NCBI GenBank assembly: GCA_024195585.1
Contig: SWBL01000217.1
Location: forward strand, 1 to 64,000
DNA length: 64,000 nucleotides
Direction of reading: 5' to 3'
Origin: Aureobasidium sp. EXF-3400
Lineage: Eukaryota > Ascomycota > Dothideomycetes > Dothideales > Saccotheciaceae
Each line of letters starts with the position of its first letter. Positions within the stretch are counted from its first letter, which is position 1. Positions 56,831-64,000 of this stretch are shown in pieces. Made by a program: the position numbers and the translations under genes. The notes beneath the pieces were generated by a model. That model was not told the DNA's origin and did not search any database. It saw only the letters and a program-made list of their open reading frames with translations.

Positions 56831-58941
56831 GAATCGTATTAGGCGTGGGGTGCGTCGTTATGTGAAATTGCATGATGCTGCAGTAAGAATTCAATGTTGT
56901 GGTGGACGGGTATGCACAGCCAGGAGTCATGATGCGCGCGCAAGAACGGCAGTTCGTTTCTTTGAAGTTTGTCGCCTCTGGTGGCCACGGTTCGTCCTTC
57001 GTCACCTGCCCCACACCTCCAGCTGTTCGATTCTTGAATCTTGATTGACGGAGAAGATCCCGTTGGACAAGCATCGGTGGACACTTCGTCATGACATTCG
57101 TGTTCCGCGAATTAGCCATCTGAGCACTTGAACAACACGATGATACTTCCTGCTGCCTGCTCGATTCACTCGGGGTCGCATGTCAAGTCTGAGCTTTAGG
57201 GATGGAAGCTTCTGAAACTTCGAGAAAGACTAGAGACACGGTGGCCGCCCGTGGCCGCCTCACTTGTAAGCACTGACACTTGCAGTTCGGATAAATGCGA
57301 CCATTGCAAGATTCTGTATCTTCGTGGCTTCGATGTTCCTTCGTGAGCTGCAGGGCTGGGATAAAGTTCGGTTTCATTTATGCACCATCGATAACCGAAG
57401 TCGATCTCCTGCACTCGTCATGCTCACTAGTCATCCCTAGATCTCTAGGAAAACACACCGACCTCTCCTCCTGACTTCACCGCTGCCTACCGCTGCCTAT
57501 CCACAGTTTGGACAAGGAGAAAAAAATCTCTTTCCACTAATCTCGTAACCAGGAGCCTAGTGTCCTGTCAAAGATGAGGATTGACCGCCAGCTTGTGCTT
57601 TACTAATGACTTCATACTCGTACAATTGTTGCAGCCCAAATCTCGTTCAGGCTTGGAAAGAGCGATGGCGGCCCGAAGCAATGGCGGTTTTGCGACCATG
57701 TGACTGGCCAAGGTTCAAGGATCACGAACGGTAGGACAATCTCCGGGCTGAACGATGTGTAAATCAAGGAACGAGATAACAACAGGTATCGAGATCTGTC
57801 TGTATCCGATGAATACCTTGATGTATATCGAGCGAGTCAAGAACAATAGCTCGTGACTCTGGACAAGGGGCATGTAATGATTTCGCAACGTCTGATAGGA
57901 GAGGAGCTGTTGATAACGTCGAGGATATGGTCTCGTGGCCGTGCCGAGTGGAATGATATAGGCCCTTGTCTGGACAGGGCTGTAGAACGGTCAAGGGTAC
58001 ATGTTGTAGGAGGCCTGATAGTACCGGCCGAGAGAGTGTTTGTGCATCATGGTTATGGGGGGTCAAGGCGATTGTGTTGTTTTGAAAGCAGAAGAGCGTG
58101 TCAACACACGGACACGGCGAGCAGTGACTGCCGCTGTCACGGAAACATTCTCAAGCAGATGGTCATACGGCCAGCGAGCTAGAGTTAGAACAGGATATGG
58201 AGGGAGGTGGTGTGTAGGGTTAGGCCGGTAGCGAGTAATGTCTTTTGGTAGGCTCGTGACGGCAGGTAATGGCGGGTTGACGATTGAACCAATACAGGGC
58301 TCCGGAGCGGTGGACGAGAGCGAGCATCAGACGCGACGACAATAAGATTGCTGCAGCGACGGTTGTCGAGTCTCGAGTTGAGCCTCTCTTTGACTCATTG
58401 ACCTTTTGGCGGTCGTGCTGGTACCATGGTTAGCAGAGAATCGTCATAGAAGAAGCTCCTTGGCTGCGACGTTAGATTAGACTATCAGTGCGTAGGCGGT
58501 ATTCGGCATTTCTGGAGGCCCAAAGGAGTGCCATCCAGGACAGCACGACGACGAGCAGCTTGTTGTCGAGCAGATGAACAAGGAGTGTGGTCAAGATACA
58601 GCTGCTGCAGGCAGGCGGCTCACGGCGATCAGATATTGCGCACGGCACAGGCTTCGAGAAAAATAGCGATTTAATAGAGGTATCAGGCTGGTGTGGCACA
58701 TCCGTTACCCGGGTAACACTAACGCGACGGGTTGGCTGGCGTCCGGGGGCTCATCTTCTTGTCCATGCTGCGACATGACTAGGACTAAGCTCTCGCTGCT
58801 TCTCGGGCATACAATTTGATACAAAAGCCCGCTCCAAACCACTCGCATGCATGCTCCGGTCTCGATAGTCAAGCTCATCTTCTCTCTGCCTGCTGCAACC
58901 CACAAGCCAGACAAGACCGCGGCTGCACAAGCTTCATAACA
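56831..58941. other. Long divergent intergenic region, GRAM gene / GCK kinase
   Basis: 2.1 kb. Contains a 10-base tandem repeat (cgctgcctac / cgctgcctat) at 57481-57500 and many small overlapping frames on both strands, none with a domain. The kinase probably has a long 5' leader with upstream ATGs; the nearest long in-frame extension (from 58816) is not conserved-looking. Confidence 0.45.
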
Positions 58942-61017
58942 ATGCACCCTACTCTTGGAGACGCCGCAATGGCCGACGACTATCACATGCTGGAGGAACT
59001 GGGGAGCGGGAGTTTCGGTGTCGTATACAAGGCGGTCGAGAAGACCACTGGTGACCTCGTCGCCATCAAACACGTTCGTCTTCCCCTGCCCCTTGTTGGC
59101 CCACCAGCACGACACTGGCTAACCACCAACTTCACAGATCGACCTCGAAGGCAGCGACGACGACATCCAAGAGATTCAACAAGAGATTGCTCTTCTAAGC
59201 ACATGCTTGAGCGAACATGTAACGCGATACAAGGCCAGCTTCGTGCGCGGCACCAAACTATGGATTGTTATGGAATACCTTGGTGGAGGCTCGTGCTTGG
59301 ATCTGGTATGTCCAAAAGTCGGTATACAAGGCCCGAAACAATTTCTAACACACACTAGCTCAAATCCGGTACCATCAACGAGGCTCAGATCGCCATTATC
59401 ATGCGCGAGTTGCTGCTTGGTCTTGATTACCTGCACAACACTGGTAAAATCCACAGAGATATCAAGGCTGCCAATGTTCTCCTGTCCAGCTCGGGCAGAG
59501 TCAAGATCGCCGACTTTGGAGTCGCCGCCCAACTGACCAATATCCAGTCGCAGCGTCTGACATTTGTCGGCACTCCATTCTGGATGGCGCCTGAGGTTAT
59601 CCAGGAAGCAGGCTATGATTTCAAAGCAGACATCTGGAGTTTGGGTATCACCGCCATGGAGCTCGCCAACGGTGAGCCTCCTCACAGTCAGGTTCATCCT
59701 ATGAAGGTCTTGTTCTTGATTCCCAAGGAGAAAGCCCCAAGGCTCGAAGGTCCCACCTGGACCAAAGAATTCCGCGACTTTGTCGCTCTTTGTTTGAACA
59801 AGGATGCCGACACGCGACCTACTGCCAAAACTCTTCTCAAGCACAAGTTCATCCAGCGCGCCGGAAGGGTAGATTCTCTTAAGACGCTCGTTGATAGAGC
59901 CCGCAACCGCATCGCCAACGAGAAGAAGGACCGCCTCAGATATTACGAACAGACTTTGCACCAGCTCCACGCTCCAACCGAAGAGGATGACTGGGTCTTC
60001 GACACCGTCAGACCGGGAACCTACCAATCTCAAACCGTCAAGCAACGTGACCCTGCACACATGATTGCTTGGGACAGCGCGGCAGAAGATGCCTTTGCTG
60101 CCATGGAAAGACTTGACCCTTCTCTGGGAGATTCACCTTCATACGACCCTGCTGCCACCATCCGTAACGCGAAGCATACCTCGAATTCTCCTTCCCGCCA
60201 GACTGACCCTTCCGCCACGACTCGCAAAGTATCTGGCTCAACTCCTACTGCACGTCGTGTCAGCAGACAAAGCTCATCCTCTACTCACACTACTCTTCGT
60301 CATTCCGTTCAAGCAAAGCAGCCTCTAGGTCTCGACATGTCGTTCGGCAATGGAGCTTCGACAGTACGCCAGTTCAAGCGCGTGCCATCTGGTGGAGCTC
60401 GGCCCTCGAGTTCAAGCTCGTCACAGACGGCTGTCGACGATGCAGAGAACCAAGCGCCTGCCGCTGCTGTGATGATGCCCGATACAAAGGAGGCAATCCT
60501 TGGAAGACGCGCCTATGTCAAGTGCATCGACCCAGCACTTCAAGAACTGTACGCCTCCACAGCCCCTGGACCCAAGCAGACTGCTCTGGCCAGGATGGCA
60601 GAAGCTTTCAGCGCCTTGGACGAAGCAGATCCCGAAGGCGAACTGTTGTTGCTCAAGGCCATCTTTGAACGAGTTCAAAAGGACCCTAGACTCGCTGCCC
60701 AAGTCATGCCAATCTCACAGCTTGCTAGCCTCCGCAGCAACACCTCGGTCAAGAAGACACCTCTTGTGACTGAGAAGGAGACTCTCGTTACACCCCCGAC
60801 CTCGCCTTTCAAGTCGGAGATGGCTCCCAGCACCCGCTCGATGCGTCGACAGAGTGCCTTTGTGGACAGCGAACGCGAAAAGGTTCTCCGCACCGCCATC
60901 TTGGAAGACAGGATGCCCGGAAAGGTCGAGACTGGCCTCGAGCACATCGGTATGCTGGCAGACGCCCTATATGGTCGCTGGAGCGAGGGTCTGCGCATGC
61001 GATGGCCCAATGCGTAG
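58942..61017 (+). CDS. Ste20/GCK-III protein kinase, SepM/Sid1-like, 652 aa
   Basis: Germinal-centre-type Ser/Thr kinase; in filamentous ascomycetes this group acts in the septation initiation network or in polarity. Exons 58942-59073, 59138-59305 and 59359-61017; joins give [13 protein letters not shown] and CLDLLKSG. Kinase motifs: [10 protein letters not shown] (21-30), Lys43 in [15 protein letters not shown] (133 on), ADFGVAAQL, and [11 protein letters not shown] with the GCK activation-loop pattern. Next comes [11 protein letters not shown], a signature after the kinase domain of this group, then a Ser/Thr-rich region of about 200 residues and a helical C-terminal domain ([34 protein letters not shown]). 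A second ATG at 58969 (MADDYHML) is an alternative start. The split between SepM/Sid1 and MST-1 types was not tested. Confidence 0.9.
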
Positions 61018-61882
61018 CCGCCGATACTCTAGACTTCCTCTGGAGTTTTTCGTTTCTCATAATGTCTTTTTCTAATACCTATATAGCATAGCGTGCGTTG
61101 GTCATGGGTCTGGCGTTGTCGAGTGAGGAGGCCGGCACCTCATCGCTCTGTCCATCATCCTTGTTTTTTTTTGGGGGGGGTTTCTGTGGTTTAGCTTGAT
61201 ACCCTATCTGGGGAACTGTTGTCGGTCTGGAGTCAATTTTGATTTGAACAGCGAGCGCGAGCGCGAGCGATTCTGATTTCTGCTTTTTTGTTTTCGGCAC
61301 ACTTTCGAGTCTGTAGGAGTTTGGAAAAGGTTTGGCTGCCTGGTCTAAGGGCTTGTTTTCTTGTTGATAGATATATACCGAACAAGCAAATTTGCTTTAC
61401 TTTCACTTTTTACGATTCTTTTCTAATCGATATTTCTTCAAGACCACCGAACTTCAATAACAGCTAATCCTGTCTGACTTGCATGAATAGTGAACAAAAC
61501 AAAAGCATGCTACCTCGGACAAAGGCCGTGATGTGCACTGTACGCCGACGCTGTGGTTTGCAAAGAACAAATAAACAATTCCCCGTAATACGAATGAATA
61601 AATCCAGATCCGAAAAGAGGCTGAACACAGCTATCAGGTGGATGGCTGTAAGAAGAACAAGGTGGTACCCATGATCGAGTGGCTGTACGTTTGCTGATTA
61701 TTTTTTATGCCGTGTAACGCCAGTATGCTCGCTTTTGCTTGCATTGATTGAACCCTCCAATAACACCTATGAATGCACTTTTGATGGTCCTTGATTGGAG
61801 GAGGATAAGAACTCGTGTCCGGGCGTGGTCAATTGCGGAGTCACAATTACCCGTGTAGCCAGCCGAGGAAGGATGCGGAAAA
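61018..61882. other. 3' regions of convergent kinase and nmrA genes
   Basis: 865 bases between convergent stops with no supported gene. Holds a T9G8 run at 61164-61180 and a short (gagcgc)-type repeat at 61251-61270. Confidence 0.5.
61251..61270. repeat. Simple repeat of gcgagc / gcgcga units
   Basis: A run of alternating gcga and gc units, 20 bases, in the 3' region of the kinase gene. Ordinary microsatellite-like sequence. Confidence 0.8.
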
Positions 61883-63076
61883 TTAACAGCTGCCCACGAA
61901 AAAGTTGTGGGCGTCAGCCTCTGGGTGATTGAATGGTGTTCGCATGCCAGGGGTCCAAGATGGTGTGGGGTTCATGGTACTTCCAACACTGCTCTCGTCA
62001 CGCTCTTCATCTGGATCTTCGTTGCTCTCGGCATATTCGGGGAATTCCTTGTCGTCATCCATCCACGTCAACCCGTTGGCAGCTTCCTCGTCCGGGAACA
62101 CCTCGCGGGCGTACTCTTCGAGTGATCGGTAGCCCTCCCATAGGCTCCTGGCTTCTTGAGGATATTCCAGAGGTCCAAAGTAAGGAGCTCTCTTGTCTCC
62201 AAGGGTTTCCTGGAGTGATTCGAGATGTTCCCGATAGCCGCTGGGAATAGAGACTTCGATATCGATAGGTCCATGCACATATTTGACCGGTCTACCTACA
62301 CCGCGAGAAAACTTGACACAAGCCTGAACTGGGCTAAGTCGTTCGAAAGCAAGCGTGACTCTGTTTGGAAAGCGTAAGTTTAGAAACAATTGAAAATCAT
62401 GGCACGATAAAATTTACCTTTGTCCCTTCCAGGAATTTGGACCCATCTTGAAAATCTGCAGGAGAGCTGGGCCAACATCATGCTCAGCATCTAACCAAGG
62501 TAGTGGATCGTTAGGGTGGAAAGGAGCTCTCCAAATGAAACCACCATCTTCCTGGAGTTCCATGCGGAATAGTGGATAAGGTAGTGAGGTGAAGTTGTTG
62601 TTGTAGATTCCGGTGTAGGTGAAAGTGGCCGGGATTCCAAGCTGGCGGACGTAGTTTTCTATCGTGAATTTCTGCGACCACAGTGGAAGTGGTCTCCAGT
62701 CGGGGTTGTAGACAGAGTGATCCGGCATAGATGAGTAGATGTAGTGAGTTACACCTGCTCGTTTAGCAGCGTCTGCACAGGCTTTGCCAATGGCGACCTC
62801 ATCACCCCAGTGCGTGGTGTTGATAAAGGCCAGCTTGGCACCTTCGAAAAGATGGTTGAGGAACGGGATCAGGTCGGCCTTTGGTTGGCACAAATCTCCT
62901 TCGAAAATTTCGACATTAGGTAGAGAGGCAAGTTCCTCAGCGACTAAGCCATCGCAAGTCCGGACCTGAGCTTTAACACGCCATCCCACAGCAGAGGCGA
63001 CGCGGACAAACGAAGCAGTCTGGCGACCAGTCGAATTGATTGTAACCACAGTTTTTGTTGGCATCTTATGCGGCAT
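61883..63076 (-). CDS. nmrA: Nitrogen metabolite repression regulator NmrA, 378 aa
   Basis: NAD(P)-binding negative regulator that binds the GATA factor AreA and shuts off nitrogen-catabolic genes when glutamine or ammonium is plentiful. Exons 62418-63076 and 61883-62360 (GQRVTLAFERLSP across the join). The Rossmann entry is INSTGRQTASFVRVASAVG in place of the classic GxxGxxG, as in NmrA. Further conserved: VEIFEGDL, LAFINTTHWGDEVAIGK, YIYSSMPDHSVY, IPATFTYTGIYNNNFTSLP, LPWLDAEHDVGPALLQIF. The C-terminal part has YREHLESL, EEYAREVFPDEEAANGL and then an extra acidic, polar tail of about 50 residues. The start is ATG at 63076; the next ATG at 63064 is possible, and the longer frame begins with GTG. 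Confidence 0.95.
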
Positions 63077-64000
63077 TCCTAGAAGGAGTATCGGGCAAGC
63101 CACCACGTGATATGGCGACCGTGCCCAGGTATGGAGAAACCGTTTTCTTTTTTCTTCAAGAAAACTGAGGGGCGTGGAGCGAAGGCTGAAGAGCGCACAG
63201 CGACCGAGAGAGAAGCGTGGAAAGGTCCAAGGGTCCGTAGGATTGTCGCTGGTTAGATGGTGTGCGAAGGAAACAAATTTAGAAGATTAACCAAACAGAG
63301 AAGCTTCTGCAAACTGGCGCGACAGAGGCAGAAGGGGACGCTCGGATGATTGGCCGGCTTGGTTCACTGCAGGGAGCAAGGTTTCGATCTGAGCTCAGGG
63401 CGAGGAGACGCAATTTTGTACTTGCGACAAGCCCCTCCAGTCCAAGGTACGAAGTTGTGGGAAAACGTGCGGGGCAGGAGGGAGGCAAGGAGGCCGAAGG
63501 ATGGAACAAGCTGGCAGAAAGAGAGACCGACACGTCGCTGCTGATGCTGGCTGACAACCGGCTCTTGTTGACGTTGTGTTTTTTTCTCAGACGGTAGATG
63601 GGAAGCCGTGACTGATGTGGCTGCGCGAAAGGACGAAACCGTGCATTCTGGGTGCAACATCACACGCCCGCTGAGTTTCGACCTCGTGGTGATTTCCTGC
63701 TCCTCCTGTCGAGCACATTTTCATCTTTTTCGGACTAGGCTTAGCAGCTTTACATAATCGTTCCTCATGCCATGGTTTGCTAGGCCCGGGATCGGGACCG
63801 TCATGAGCGCTATGTAGCAGTCCCCACTGTCGCATCAAAGGCACTGTCGGAGACACAGCCCGCCTTCCAAAGACACAGAGACCTGCCGCGTAGCCCACTG
63901 AGGTCGACAGGACAGCCGCGTGACCAGCAAGCACAGCGAGAACGTGAGTTTTGGTCGAGTAACAGGATACCACACAAGGCTAGAGCCGAAGGCTGTCTTG
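63077..64000. other. Upstream region of nmrA to window end
   Basis: 924 bases. Minus frames of 92-128 codons (63279-63557, 63364-63663, 63587-63973) and shorter plus frames overlap one another and show no domain. At least the nmrA promoter is here. A gene starting beyond the window cannot be excluded. Confidence 0.45.

Noticed and set aside
1..64000. CRISPR array, integrase or rRNA operon
   Set aside because: No regularly spaced direct repeats, no recombinase motifs and no rRNA-like stretches were seen, and the genes are plainly eukaryotic.

Overview
The window is nuclear DNA of a filamentous ascomycete (Pezizomycotina). Genes are mostly intron-poor with short GT-AG introns of about 45-70 bases, and CTRAC-like branch sites are visible in several. 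The set includes an NmrA orthologue, a SAT4-type rhodopsin-domain membrane protein, a multi-LysM secreted protein, a very large killer-toxin-type GH18 chitinase and a GPI-anchored wall protein. I cannot fix class or genus by eye. I saw no prokaryotic signals, CRISPR array, intact transposon, rRNA or tRNA.

Layout. 0-3.5 kb: a rhodopsin-domain gene with a broken frame, lying between two diverged copies of a short repeat. 3.5-14.1 kb: a fungal-specific unknown, then a divergent pair made of a seven-LysM secreted protein (minus) and a 1,663-residue chitinase (plus) that share about 1 kb of upstream DNA. 14.4-24.2 kb, all minus: PMS1 mismatch repair, an MFS sugar transporter, a secreted FAD oxidase, a mitochondrial PDK/BCKDK-family kinase, and a tiny four-exon proteinase-B-inhibitor gene. 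24.7-34.1 kb: BMS1 ribosome biogenesis GTPase, a GPI wall protein, a second PDK-family kinase (minus) and a SET/NAP histone chaperone. 34.5-49.8 kb: an F-box-like protein, GTP cyclohydrolase I, the CTD kinase CTK1, signal peptidase subunit SPC3, glutaminyl-tRNA synthetase and the P5A ATPase SPF1. 50.5-63.1 kb: the GID7 WD40 subunit, a secreted CBM20 protein, a GRAM membrane protein, a SepM/Sid1-like GCK kinase and NmrA.

Most of the window is housekeeping. The accessory part is 0-14 kb. The LysM/chitinase pair is the best candidate for a dedicated system: one partner binds chitin through seven LysM modules, and the other carries a CBM18-type chitin-binding module, an intact GH18 active site and a long C-terminal region with repeated Lys-Arg sites, as in precursors of the zymocin type. 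It probably acts on the walls of other fungi or remodels the producer's own wall, which is inference. Two PDK-family kinases 8 kb apart, and NmrA in the same window as paired GATA sites upstream of GLN4, are smaller points of regulatory interest.

Exon boundaries were placed by hand from splice consensus, frame continuity and protein family pattern. Gene starts are the ATG judged best; alternatives are given.
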